DNA from: Wolfiporia cocos
Taxonomy: Eukaryota > Basidiomycota > Agaricomycetes > Polyporales > Phaeolaceae
Reading direction: 5' to 3'
Assembly: GCA_029448655.1 (NCBI GenBank)
Contig: JACCLO010000009.1
Location: 2,542,001-2,606,000 of the forward strand
Length of the DNA stretch: 64,000 bases
Shown here: in pieces, positions 31,715-43,716 of the stretch
Position numbering within the stretch: the stretch's first letter is position 1
How the letters are laid out: each line of letters begins with the position of its first letter
The notes under the pieces: model-generated
Told to the model about the DNA's origin: nothing
Database searches by the model: none
The model's input: only the letters and a program-made list of their open reading frames with translations
Translations under genes and position numbers: made by a program

Positions 31715-31799
31715 ATATCATTGATACGGGCAGATCGGAATCGATCAGCAAGGACGCAGGAATGCCAGCGTAGGAACCAGCAACACAGAACCTGACCAT

Positions 31800-33233
31800 T
31801 GTAAGAGGACGGTACGGCAAAAAGCACGAAGGATGAGACGGAAATTGCAAGCAAACGCACACGTGACAGTACCAGGCACCACGTACGCAGGTACTTGAGG
31901 GCAGGACTTTTGAACCGATCAGTAATTCTTGCGGACGATCGTCTGACTACTTTGGGTGTAAAGACCCCACTGCTTCGTAGCGGCAAAATTGTTGCATAAG
32001 AGGAGTGACAACAATTATGCAAACGACTGCAAAGCAAGCAAGGCCTATCGGTTGTTCCCATCAATCATGCGCAGCCACACGAGCGCTCTGAGCCTGATAC
32101 CTAATGCATATGGTAGCTTGCACGTTGATGGATATTATACAGTGTATTACCACTCCTTTACCCACCACTTCGAATTCGATTTTTTGTCAATTGGCCAGGG
32201 CGCCTACCTTCAGAATAATGAGCGGGATATATCAAACAGTGTATGAAGCATGTATGTAAAAATTCTTTGAAGCATTGCTGGTGAACGTGTGGAGTATCGA
32301 GCAAAACATTTCAAAGTAACAGAATGTCACGGAAACCACTCCTTTACCTGGCCAGCGTGACGTCCTTGTTACTGCACCTCAGTTTGGAAACTCCAAGTCA
32401 CACACAGCGTGCGCTACTCCTCGCCGTCCGAGCTAGAGTCGTCTCCTACATCTGCAGTATTGCCGCCAGCTTGGTTCATCGCCGTATCCTCTTGTTCCAC
32501 TGCAGGCTTTGGCTGACTTCAACATTTCCTTCTTAGCGACACTCCGTAATCAGCCTCTCAATTCATCTGCAATAGTGCGAGCGCTATGCCGCTCCGTGCC
32601 TGGCTTGAGCTGCTCCCGGGCATACGCATCCACTGTAAGGAACAGAATAATCGATGATTTATGAAGTCAGAGAAGGATACGCTGCTCGACCGCTCCAATA
32701 AACGGTATCACATGACTGCGTTGCGCAAGCTCTCATTCCATACATGTCACTCATTTGTCACATCTGCTTTCCGTGATTTTTGGTGGCCCCATTTTCACTC
32801 ATATCCTCTGCATCTCGCAGAGAAATATACTCGAAAATTGCTTTGTAGAATTTAGCAGCTATCCAATCGATGTTCAGATTCAAGTGTCAACCACAGATGC
32901 TCGAAACATAGTGCAGGTCATCTAAAATAGGCAATCACAGATATATACGTGCTCACTGGCAACGAACCGTTTGTCAGAACTTTGCAACAAAAACACTGTA
33001 AGGTCGACTCGCGTTTGTAGAATCAGTCTCTGCTCAAGGCTTCTACTTGCCAGTCTTTCCAACATCGCTGACAGCATACGAGCTGAAATTCGACGGTATC
33101 TTGCTCGTCACTTGCGCAATCCCTCTTATACTCGGTTCTCTGCGACGCAGAATCAACCCTTCTCCTGGCTACAGACTCAAAGCCTGTGCGTTATTGTCTC
33201 CACTTATTTTACGTGTCTCAAGTGTCTGCAACA
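31800..33233. other. Gene-free stretch between the retropepsin-like gene and the HET gene
   Basis: The part at about 31889-31955 resembles 22206-22270 in the same orientation (CAGTAATTCTTGCGGAC core), so a short direct repeat flanks the retropepsin-like pseudogene. The rest has only short ORFs without motifs. The promoter of the HET gene should lie near the right end. Confidence 0.45.
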
Positions 33234-35612
33234 ATGCAAGGCAACGCGCCGCCACCGCTCAGCTTGAATGTGAGTTCTGCAATTTTCCAGTACATCGGCC
33301 TGGTCCTCATAAGATCAGGCCGTCTACTAATGGGCAAGTAGGTGCGACGACTGTCGGCATCGAGAGAGAGCCGTCTGGCTATTCTTTCCCCGGATACAGC
33401 TTGGCTTGGAGCCCAACATGACAGCTTTCGCATATATCCGATCAAGGGTTACATACTTGCCCGGTACCTCACGCCGCAGCCATCACCGAACGCGACCGGA
33501 AATTGAAGCTAGCGGCGATATGCCAAAGCGCAATGACGCTGGGCTTGATCGAGGCGGTTGCTGGGCAGAATGTCCTAGAATCCCACTTCCTCGACCGAAC
33601 TCCCGCAGGTGTGGTGATTACCAGCAAGAACATGCCAATGATTTTGCGCGCCTGGTTCTTGCACGCCGTTCACATCGCTATGAGCAAGCCGGATGAGATA
33701 GAACAATGGGCCATATCAGCCGTCTCCGAGGTCCGCGTTGCTGCCTCCATGATCCGCTCAATGCTGCTGCCAGGTAACGACGATCGGATGTTTTATGACG
33801 CCGGGGTCTCCACCGATATAATCGAGCGCACGGCACTCGTGGGTCTCGCCATAGTGGAGTCGCTGAACTTATACATTATTTTTGTCCGAAACCCAATGTG
33901 GTTCAGAAGGATGCACACAATCTACGACATCCCGCCCCTACCCCTCTATCCTACAGCATTCGATATGGCGAGTCGGACATATACAGAAAGGAGATGATTA
34001 AAAAGGGGTGGTGCCCACTAACTTACCGCTTCCTGGCCGAGCGGCACTCCCCCGTATGCCTCTTGTCATACGTATCCACGAGGCCCCCGTTTGCACGGAA
34101 AGGCACCGTGAAAGACATCCACAGCTCCTGCACAGCCAACACATACACTGTGCACAGCATCGACATCGGGGACTACCACATTCAGCACGTCTCGCAAACG
34201 TGCACATGCTACTACGGACGCCCGCCGGTCGATGCTGTGATTGCAGCCATCTCTGCAGACCAGATACCCGTGATGACCGTCGTCACCAGCACGGGGCCCG
34301 ACGACAGCACCGCGGAGATTGCATGCAGCTATGGCAGCAACACCCCATACATCGCCATATCCCACGTCTGGTCCGACGGCCTCGGGAGCACGACGGAGGC
34401 GGGGCTCCCGCTGTGCCAGGTCCGACAGCGAGTCGCAGCAATGACTGCGTCATTGCTCCCGGGCAGAACGTTCTGGATGGACGCGCTCTGCGTCCCCGCG
34501 CACGCGGAGGCGAGGAAGAGAGCGATCGGAATGATGGCGCAGATCTACCGGGAGTCCGGGACGCAGAGGCGGTGTTGGTCCTCGACTCGGGCATACGGTC
34601 GTGCTCGGCATACGCCCCGCTCGAGGAGATGCTGCTTGCGGTCGTCACCTCGGCGTGGATGCAGCGCGTGTGGACCCTGCAGGAGGGGATGCTCGCACAG
34701 GAGCTCGTATTCCAGTTCAAGGAGACGCTGGTCCCGTACCGGGCGCTCACGCAGGACGCAGACGTCGGCATCCTCCCGACCTACATCGTGCTCTTGAACG
34801 ACCTCTTCCGCATTCGCAGGTTCAGGCAGTCCGCGGAGATCGAGCACCTGTCGAGCACGATCTCGCTGGGACACCTCATTGTGTGCCTGCAGTGGCGCAC
34901 CACCAGCCGCCCGGAGGATGAGACGCTGGCAATTGCAGGGCTGCTGGGTGTCGACGCGTATGCACTGTCCAAGCTTCCTCGTGACGAGCGGATAATCGCA
35001 CTGCTCCTCGGCGTACGCTGCATCCCGGCGGAAATCATCCTCATGTCTGCTGCCAAGTTGAAGACGCCTGGGTTCAGGTGGGCACCGAGTACGTTGACGG
35101 TTCGCCAACCGCTGCCCGTGATGAGCAACAGCTGGAATGCCATCTGCACCCCTGATGGACTGATTGCCACATATTTCTGCCTCTTCTTCGACGCAATTGC
35201 TTGGGAATCAGGCAATCAACCCTATGCCTGTCGAGTTGAGGACACGGTGAACAATCGTGTCCATGCCTTACTCAACATTACTGCTGGAACATGGAAATCT
35301 GAAGAAACATCTTCGGAAGTCAAGTTCAATGGCGTGCTGTGTCTACCATTTGAGAAGTCAAGGCAATGGGTGCATATAGGGCAAGGGGCGCATATGGTGC
35401 AGACTCGCGCTGTCGCGGTCTGGTTTCACTCACCGGCTACGACATCAGGGGCGAACAATCAAGATGAATGCAGTTTTGATGCAAAGTGCACTTATGTACG
35501 CATAGCAGATGCCTTCATAGATGCACATACACATAGTCTAGGCTCCCCTGAAAGATATACTCATTCGGAAAATTTGACAAAGAGCGGATACTTCAAGGTC
35601 TGTATTGACTGA
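33234..35612 (+). pseudogene. HET-domain (heterokaryon incompatibility type) gene with several small frameshifts
   Basis: The HET core reads YIAISHVWSDGLGSTTEAGL, PGRTFWMDALCVP and RKRAIGMMAQIYR. A long conserved part follows (WMQRVWTLQEG, TTSRPEDETLAIAGLLGVDA, LKTPGFRWAP). HET proteins trigger the cell-death response when unlike fungal individuals fuse. Exon 1 probably starts at the ATG at 33234 (MQGNAPPPLSLNV), with a GTAGGT site at about 33340. The frame must be changed near 33500, again at 33992-33993 (an extra AG splits YTER from MIKKGW), and at about 34552-34559, where 8 extra bases arise from duplication of CCGGGA. Outside these points the sequence is well kept, so loss is recent, or the indels are assembly errors. 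Stop at 35610. Confidence 0.8.
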
Positions 35613-35967
35613 TATTTTAAATGCCTGACACTTGCGCTTCATCACATATATGACAACAGTCTGATGTTCGTTCATGACACGCGATACGAAATGCAAGTAC
35701 AGGTATTACACACGTCAGATACTAGTAAGCGGATCCTCTCGTTGGCACCCGCCTGCAACATTATGGGGACAAAGACTGTATCTATAATCAAGGCAAGGCC
35801 AGAACGTCTTTCCTGCATTATCGGTGTACCTCAGAGGTACAACTGATCATGACTCAAACTGAGTTTCAGATTTAGATTCTGTCTCCGACTGGCTGATCCT
35901 TATCCGTTGGTGTACGAGACCTGTAGGTACCATTACAGGGACCGGGGGACGGCCGCTGTAGTACTAA

Positions 35968-36762
35968 TCTGGCACCCGACGATATGAAGGCGTACCTTCC
36001 CAGGTTGTTGGCAGGAGTGGAGACTCTAGCACTGCACAAAATCACCAAGTCTACTTTCCAGAAGACACCCGTTGGTGTCCCACCTACGGCGCGACGGTAA
36101 ACCACAAGGAAACAATTCGTGCTTTGGTGTGCGCTGACAAGGAGGGGTGTGCTCCGTTCGAAGGGCTGCTCCAATGGCTGACACACGGCGGGCTGAATGT
36201 CAATCTCTCGCGACTGGGGATTTCGGGGATGACAGATAACGCTTGGGACATCCTGCACACCGCCGGAGATTCTCTCGAATATCTCTGGATCGACCTCAGG
36301 GAAACCGTCCACCCACGAGAAGCGACTGCACTTACTCACAACACACGACTAGTAACCATCGATCTGATTGGGGTTGACATGTTAATAGATGGCCGTTCGA
36401 GCGCGCTACTCCATGTTCTATCGCACATCGGCGCAGCCATCACGAGCTTGCAGCAGCTTAACATATCTCTGATTGGACCACTACATGTGAATAGCTTGGA
36501 CGATCGGAGTGTTTGGCGGGATGTAGACTCTGGTCTAGCAAGGCTTGTACGAAACATACCGACGCTAGTGGTCACCTTCTACTTCCACCGCGGCTGCATC
36601 AGCGGTAATTTGCCCAAACGTATTGCTGAGATACTGGACAATTTAACGGTGTGCCATGAGGTGCATGGTCGTCTTACCGTTTGTTGGAGCGCTACGTCAG
36701 AGCAGTATGCGCAAGCCGTCGAAGTGAAGCTCGTGTGTCGACCCGATGTCGATCCTGTTTGA
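35968..36762 (+). pseudogene. F-box/LRR-type protein remnant
   Basis: A frame ending at 36762 reads FEGLLQWLTHGGLNVNLSRL, SLEYLWIDL and LQQLNISLIGP, the spacing of leucine-rich segments in the C-terminal part of basidiomycete F-box proteins. A separate frame just upstream (NLAPDDMKAYLPRLLAGVET) looks like the preceding repeat. No F-box, start codon or consistent splice path is visible, so I treat it as a fragment. Family assignment rests on general resemblance only. Confidence 0.5.
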
Positions 36763-36764
36763 TG

Positions 36765-37360
36765 GAATCGTCCTACAGATCTGCTTCCCACCCTTCATTA
36801 ATCATTGTGAGTACATATACTGATCAACACTGGTCACTAGTCACCTTTCTGATTTTCTGCAGTGTGTCACAGATTATACCTGTAAAGGCATCTGGACGTT
36901 ACGGAGTAATTAACTAGGGTATACGGAGGGAATACGTGGGTATAACCTGAACAAGGCTACCCGTAGACGCTAAGCGTGGGAATCTGAACTGCAGATATAG
37001 CCGGACCCTTGATAACAGCCAAGCTGTTATCGTAGCCCTTTTGGGGGAGTGGTCTATAACACCACTCATAAGCGCGTTGCATTGGGTCCGCTGCGCGTCT
37101 TGTGATACAGTGACAGATCCCTGCATTGAACTGCAGCGATGCCGTTACTCCCGCTACTTTAGTAGTGGGCTCTTGTGGTCCTAAAACTCTGAAGTAAAAA
37201 TATACTTTTTGCATGGCGCTCATTTCCTCATTACCTCTCGACCCATCCTTTCATTACAGCATTTCTCATGCTCTGCCACAGATACGTGAGGGGCGTGCCT
37301 GTTGAGAACAATCTTTGTAGTAGCTACACTTGTTAATTCTGATGCGGAGTTAGCGAAATA
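36765..37360. other. Gene-free stretch left of the hAT element
   Basis: A minus-strand frame of 88 codons (36957-37223) has no motifs I know. Nothing else supported. Confidence 0.4.
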
Positions 37361-37368
37361 TGCTGTAT

Positions 37369-39153
37369 TAGTGTTGCCGAAGTTCAGTTCAGAACCAAGG
37401 TTCAGAACCTGAACCGCCAGAACCGAACCTAGGTTCAGGTTCAGTCCAGGTCCGGTTCAGGGTAGGATGTCAGGGTTCGGTTCTTGGTTCAGGGGAGCCA
37501 TGGGTACCCTTGAACCAGGTTCGAACCGGACTGAACCTTGAACCACTTAGCATTAACATATTCTTGGCAACTGCTGGTGGATAAGCATAAATTACAATCA
37601 TATTCTTGCCATCTTTGCTATAGTATTGTTGCAGTAAGCTATGGATAACTGGCCTCACCATGGCAAGCATCAGCACTCATATACTCCAGTCTCCCAATAT
37701 GGTGAGAGCTCAACCCCATGCTGGAAGTACTGTGCTTTCTTTGGCACTGGGCTACATTCACTGCTGTCAGATGAAGTAAAAAATGTAGTTCACAATGTTT
37801 CACTTCATATCCATGAACCTAGGTTATATACAGAGCTGTCTAATAAGGTTTGTTATTGAGCTTTGCCTCAGGCTAATTTACACTCATTCTGCTCATGGAT
37901 TCTGATTACTGAACTGCTCAAATTTGCTGCCTTGAGTGATTATTGTGCATCAAAGTTATGTTTTACCACTGTAAAGAAGACTAAGAGCCACTTTGGAATG
38001 TAGCAGCCCAATAGACACCAAATAGAGGCACTGCAGAACTTGAAGTTTGGTGTTGTCAGAAAAATATTTCTCTCAGGTTTTCCAGGCAGGTCAGGATAGG
38101 TGATGTGTTTGAGGGGTCGATGGCGAGCAATATACCTAGTAGACACGCAGCTTGTAGCGATCCAAACGGCGGCGGCATGTTGAATGGATCAGGAATGATA
38201 GAAATCGAATTAAAACATTGGTAACTGATTCCCTGAGTCCTGAGCAAACACCTCGAGCACAGCTCTTCGTCTAACTTCGTCTTGGCAGTAATCAATGTAT
38301 TTTCTTGTATCTACACGTCGCCTAAATACATAGAGAGCCATAAGGTTTTCTACAACATTTTGAGTGCCCTAAAATTTGAGTATGCACCCTACAAGCTATA
38401 CAAGTCAGAGACGAACCCTGAAACAGAGAGGATTGTCCTGTAATACAAGAAAATTATTTTACGAGACCGATAGACCGTAGATCGGTGGTGCGGAGAGGTT
38501 AGAGAGAGAAGACATGGAAAAAGCTATAGGAAAGCAGTCGAGGTTGGGACAGCCCTGTCTATGCTAGAGAGCCTAGAGAAATGTCGGATAGTACCTGTCT
38601 TTGACTAGATGAGCAGCCAGAGAGTGTCCGCGGGGCTTTTGCGATGTTTCAGATTGTGCGCAAGCCAGCGAAGGTTCACTGTGCGAGCACGATCGAGGTC
38701 GATCACGATCGGTAGAGCAGTGGCTAAACCGCCTCAGATGGGCATTCTGCCTACCAGCTGGCTTTCCGTGGTGCATTCTGCGTCATTTTGATGTGTGTTT
38801 GGTCGCGTCTCGATGTTCTTACATGGTTCTAATGTCTATGACACATTTATATTGCAGCACATTTATTACTCCAGTGGTCTCAATAGTGCTAGAAATGAGG
38901 TAGACAGTAGAAGGCAATTGGTATACATAGAAAGGTACCCAGAGTTGGTGTCCTAAATATTATTTTTACATGCTAGAAAAGCAAGTCATTTAGTGGTTCG
39001 AACCTAGTTCGAACCATGAACCGAACCTGCTGAACCGGTTCAGCAGGTTCAGTCCAGGTTCAGGTTCAGGTTCAGGCTCCCTGCAGTTGGTTCAGTGCTA
39101 GGTTCAGCCCCAGACCCCCTGAACCTGAACTGAACCGAACTTCGGCAACACTA
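37369..39153. mobile_element. Non-autonomous hAT transposon (1785 bp) with 8-bp target duplication
   Basis: The ends are TAGTGTTGCCGAAGTTC and its inverse, fitting the hAT end consensus. They are flanked by a perfect 8-bp duplication TGCTGTAT (37361-37368 and 39154-39161). The subterminal 150-180 bp at both ends are packed with GGTTCA/TGAACC repeats in both orientations, as expected of clustered transposase-binding sites. The interior has no frame with a hAT dimerisation or DDE region, so it depends on a transposase encoded elsewhere. Confidence 0.88.
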
Positions 39154-39204
39154 TGCTGTATCCGACGGACAAAACATCTACAGTTAGTAGTGTGATAGTT
39201 GCGG

Positions 39205-41029
39205 CTAAGCGGGCCCTCGAGTAGGAGTGACGGAAATAGAGCGTCGACATAGTGTACCACTCTCAATATCTAAAGGAGAGACATTGTGGAATGACTTACA
39301 ATGTGAATCAGCTACAGGCGAAAATATTTCGTAGATGAAAAACCTGGTGAGATCGCTCAGGACAAGCTCTGCTTCCCAATCTTGGAGTAAATCCACCGCA
39401 GGGCACTCGCCAGTGGGACGGTAGATCACACGGTACCAGGTATACGTGATATCGTCCCACCGCAGCTTCCATTTCTGTGGAAGGTGGAGGTTCAATCCGA
39501 TATATCTCAGCGTCGGTATGCAAGCCGCCATTGTCTTGGCAGCATCGACCAGCTTCCTAGCCTCATCAGGTCTTCCATTGAATGCAATGGTGATGCCAAT
39601 AAGCGGGCATGAAGCCAATTTAGACATGTTTTCATCCTATATTTCATTTAGTAATGGGCACACGGCAGCCATCAGATATGGGGTTGAATTTTGACTGGAC
39701 TGACCATCCATGTGTATCCATCTATATGGGGTTCCCCATAGATCCTAGACAGATCCAGCAAGGAGAGCTACAAAAATCTGGTGCTTGTGACCGACTCTGC
39801 TATGTATCCAAGCAGCTCCTCCATTGCTGGACAGCTTACAACAACTGGAGAACCCGCCCGCCGCAAAAGGTCCAGTTCTGGCGAAATAATTGAGGAACCC
39901 ACATGTTTAACGAGCATATTCTCTGTAAACTGGAGTCGACGGACCGGTCCTTCAATTGGTATTCGAGAATTTGTGGAGAGAAAATCGAGTCTCCGCCATG
40001 AGGTCGTCCTTTGTGTAGCGATACAGGCAACATTGATTAGCTTGAGTGTGTGAAGGTTTGGGAACGACCGACTCAATGTAGACAATACGGCGCTTCCTCT
40101 GGTCAACGACAAGTATTGTACGTTCGGCCAGACGGCGTCGGCTTCAATGTGGTGTATGAAATCGAAATCCGTCCCTAGGAGTTCAAGATGGACGAGTGAA
40201 CGGATCAAGGTCAGGAGAAAATGGTCATGGCCTGGCGTGAGGGACCGAGTCATAGCTGCATCCCCTGCGTGTCTGGGAAAAGCAAGGTGAAGCTTGACAT
40301 GACGCGGCCGACTGGCCATACGAGTAAGGACCGCTAGAGTGTGCGGGCCTGCAGCACATAGCTCTATATCAGACAATGCAGGCAGTGTGATCACTGCATT
40401 CGACATGTCACGCGACTCCCACAAAAGCTTCTCGGCATTGGCGATATAGAGCATTGCAAGGTTAGCCGCACCCATGAGCATGTCAGCGAGGAAACCAGCA
40501 GGTGAATAGTCGGGCACCTGTTGCCCAGAGTTAGCAAAATACGTGAAGGCGGAAGGGCCGATGGTGAGCCTTCTAATCAGTGGGAGGCGGTATGATGCGT
40601 TCTTGTAAAGATAGGAGCAGAAACGAGATATTTGTTGTGAGCCACGTATCTTCTGCTGCTCGCCGCCATCGAGCACGGTCTCCGACAGGAAACGCGGCGT
40701 GGCGACATTGTACGCAGCACGGCAAGTCTGCGCAAGCTGCATGGCATCCTTTGGACCAGTGAGAGGATATAGTGAATGATATCACGATCCAGCGATAACA
40801 GAGTTAGTCCACTACAGGGCGGATCACAAGAGGATCCGGTTTGCTCGTCTAGGCGTATCGTCAAATCAGCCACAACATGTGCAGAGTTAACACTGCTGTG
40901 TGACCAACCACGGCGTCGAATGCGATCTAAAGAGGCACTCAGACGACCAGCAATCTTAGCGATATTTTGACTGCGGGTCCGGGCATTCATGGTTTGTGAA
41001 ACCGCTCGGGTCTGTAGCGTATCTTCCAC
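39205..41029 (-). pseudogene. F-box protein gene with a frameshift inside the F-box
   Basis: Minus strand. The frame from 41029 gives a basic N-terminus and then the F-box start LTLLSLDRDIIHYILSLV. The second half of the F-box, PKDAMQLAQTCRAAYNVATPRFLSE, is in another frame with no room for an intron, so a 1-2 base indel lies near 40753. The long second frame (to about 39768) carries Leu-rich repeats such as SLVHLELLGTDFDF and FPNLHTLKLI. After a probable intron (about 39640-39768), a final exon reads CPLIGITIAFNGRPDEARK to about 39205. F-box proteins feed targets to SCF ubiquitin ligases. The family is greatly expanded in these fungi, and this member is probably inactive unless the indel is an error. 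Confidence 0.65.
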
Positions 41030-41555
41030 TGATTCTGCGTGTTGACGATCTTATCAGCTTGGCGATGTGCTGAAACTCTCCAACTTACCGATTACTGAAT
41101 CTGCAGATGCATCGCACCGCAACAACTGCTGGTCCTTATCGCTCGAGTCCCGCTTTGAGGGCTGTGCATGGCTGTGCATGACGAAGGGCATCTATGGATG
41201 GACATCTGCCGAGGTGCTGTGCATTGATTCGTTCATCAGATCAACGCGTGCCCCAGTCACTGAGTCCGCATTGCTGCTATTAGTATCACAAGTCATGCAC
41301 TAGTCATGTGCCAACTGAAATAACTTTCATATATCAGTTTGTATACCACACTCCTCGGCAAATGCTACTTTTGGGCTGCATGGCTAAATTGTCTGTCGAG
41401 CAGTCTGAATACCTTGATGATACACGTCGCTGAACTGAACGTGGAAAAACCTCCTATTGCATCGATCTAAGGCGGGAAGAATATGCACCAATTCTGTCAG
41501 CCATGAATGGGTTCCGCATCAAAGCGGCTAAGGAGTGTACGCACATCGTGACGCC
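41030..41555. other. Intergenic region between converging or adjacent minus-strand genes
   Basis: 5' flank of the F-box gene and 3' flank of the methyltransferase gene. No ORF with recognisable content. Confidence 0.45.
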
Positions 41556-43122
41556 TCATGCAACCCATTTCACTTGCATCACGATCCTCTTGACACCATC
41601 CGTGTGCTCCCATACAGTCTGCACACTGCCTACACGATCCGCGTCCGCGCCCGGTCCCTCGACAGCATTGAGGAACTCTGACACTCCCCCGCCAACGCCA
41701 AAGTACACGCGCTTCGCAGCAACGAGGCAGAGGTGTGGCTGATTCTCCTCGTCGCCCCCCTGCTTCGGTTCCGCAGACGCAAGCGACATCCGAGCGGTCG
41801 CGCCCTCCAGCCCTGCCTCCCTGAGGCACGCGCCGCGCAAGGCTTTGATGAGCGCGGGCAGGCTCTCCGGGCGGTAGATCGTCTCGGACGTGAGCACGAC
41901 GTCGTATGGCGCGCCCGAGAGGTCGAGGGTCGCCCACGATCCTGAGAGTAAGCGCAAGTGAACTCTGTGAGTGCGCAGAGATGCAAGAAAAGCGTCTTTA
42001 AGAGCCGGCGTGATGGGCAACGTGCCAGGCATGCTGGGATCAGCAGGAGGGAAAGTGTCGGAGTCGGCGTCGGAAGCAGACGCAACTGAGTCGCGAAAGG
42101 CTTGAGAGGCGGGGGACATGTCTGCTCGGTCAAGGCATATCGGTCACATAAGTTTCGTGAAGAAATAGGATTAGAGCAAAGAAGAGAATGTGCATGTCGC
42201 TTTGGCCGCCAAAGCGACATGCACAAACACCCCTACGGCCAGTTGAAACGGGGAACACCTACACCAAGCGAGGAGCACATTTGGCATCGTAATCAATCGG
42301 AGCACAAGCGGGTTGTAGTCTTGCAAATGAATGTGCACATCCGATGATTCCCTTGAGTCTTGCGGAGGTTCAGATGAGAAGAGGCGGTTGAGGATGTATA
42401 AGGAGGGGACAGCTGTTCCGCAACCAAGCTGCAAGAAGTGCACGAGTAAGCCTTGACTGAGAGATATCTAAGAGCTAGTGTGCGCTAAACATCACTGCGT
42501 ACCTCCAAGATCTTCTTCCCTTTTAGACGTCTTCTAGTTTCTTTCTCGAAGATCCTTTGCAGACAGCCAACCAGGTCGAGTGCACACTCCCAAGTCTTGA
42601 GTCCGCCCTCATACATGCCAGGTACAAGATCCGAGGGCGCATCGATGAACTCAAGAGCAGTCTCCGGCTTGACTCCCAATCCAGAAGTGCTGGGATTAGC
42701 ATCAGAGTCGTGATCTTCCAGAGAAATCAGCTGGAATCGGGCATCAAATAGGTCTCTTCGCGCGATGTTCAGAACTCGAGAGGAGTGGTTTGCGCTCAAC
42801 CTCTGCTCTAAATCATCGGAGGTAGATGCAAGCGGGATGGAGAGCGGCGAGAAGGAAATCTCAGGTGGAAGCGCAGCAAGCTATCGTGGAAGCTTAGCAA
42901 CATGAGACAATAATCATCAGGACACAATCAAGGAAATCAACTTACAAGCTCGTCCACTACGTGTGCACGATACGGCTCCTCGAACCGCTGCTTTTCTGCA
43001 GATTCTGCCTGCGCTATCTGTGTGCCTTGCGATGTATTTTTCAGCGTCGCGATGTCGTCTTGCACACCGAGACCAGGATCGCCCAGATCGTCTTCGTCGA
43101 TCTCGAAATCAAAGCGGAACAT
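41556..43122 (-). CDS. HPM1: Protein-histidine N-methyltransferase, HPM1/METTL18 type
   Basis: Four exons join in phase: 43122-42946, 42880-42503, 42428-42263 and 42121-41556, giving about 428 residues, near the family size. Key motifs: SDLVPGMYEGGLKTWEC in exon 2, the SAM-binding motif I ILEV-LGCGTAVPSL split by intron 2, VHIHLQDYNPLVL, and later WATLDLSGAPYDVVLTSETI and VYFGVGGGVSEF. The family methylates one histidine of ribosomal protein uL3. Start chosen as the ATG before FRFDFEIDEDDLGD, matching the acidic Phe-rich N-terminus of the family. Intron 3 contains a perfect 16-bp hairpin. Confidence 0.9.
42190..42224. repeat. Perfect 16-bp inverted repeat with 3-nt loop inside an HPM1 intron
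   Basis: GTGCATGTCGCTTTGG at 42190-42205 is the exact reverse complement of 42209-42224, with only CCG between. It lies entirely in intron 3 (42122-42262). Confidence 0.9.
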
Positions 43123-43716
43123 CTGTGATCCCTGGCGTGAGTAGTGCTTGGCCAAATTTACACACACAATACAAGCGACCTGCTAGATTTTACGTTGCGC
43201 GTCGCGTCACGTCACACGTGATCGGTGACATCACCCGAAGCCCGCGCGGCGCTACAGCTGAAAAAACCCCGTTGTTAGAGGAAGGACAGCGTTGGCTTGT
43301 GCGGATGAACTGCATCTATCCGATAGAAAATCGTGGACTCATGCGACCTAAGCATTTGCTAACCGCCGTAAATACTCCGTGACTCCCTTTCACGACCGCC
43401 ACAACGGCTAATGGCACAACATAATAATACTGCTACTGTAGGAATTCGGGTCGAGCCAGACAACAGCCACGCCTTACTGCCCGCCAGTGGAATCCTAAAG
43501 TCTAATACCTCTCGTATAGAGCATTTACCGTCCATGCCTGGTTAATAGGAAGATGAGCTGAGTACAACGCTCAAGCCTTTCCGACGAGCTCACCGACATG
43601 CAAGCAACGCGAAGCTGATCCAGTAACCATGACGTCACGCGATCTCCGTAGAAGGACGCGTGACGTCATGCACATAACGGGCGAACTGCCGCCCGGTACT
43701 CTTCTGAACCGCCATC
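43123..43716. other. Divergent promoter region between HPM1 and the DUF4336 gene
   Basis: The two genes are transcribed away from each other. The region has GACGTCA/TGACGTCA-like palindromes around 43630-43675 (gacgtcacgcg and gtgacgtcatg), which resemble CRE/ATF sites, by inference only. A GC-rich stretch with cacgtcacacgtg lies at about 43207-43221. Confidence 0.4.

Larger units (their letters stand above)
22745..31799 (-). pseudogene. Retropepsin-like gene, interrupted by element 2
   Basis: Reading the minus strand across the insertion and counting the duplicated 5 bp once gives one continuous frame. It starts at the ATG at 31799 (MVRFCVAGSYAGIPASLLID, then SDLPVSMI) and resumes left of the transposon at 23605 with SSSFACFNNIPRTVSV. 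A retropepsin-like layout is visible: LIDSD where an active protease has Asp-Ser/Thr-Gly, and later DVALGADWL where retropepsins have ILG-DWL. One frameshift separates these parts near 23480. Further along, on another frame, LCVHNIAFDEAATVDECVQV follows. I recognise the general type as a repeated basidiomycete gene family but not its function. The missing Gly and the breaks make it inactive. Confidence 0.6.

Noticed and set aside
37371..39152. GGTTCA-rich tracts as a simple microsatellite or CRISPR-like array
   Set aside because: Repeats occur in both orientations only near the ends of an element with 8-bp duplication, which fits hAT subterminal arrays. No regular spacers.
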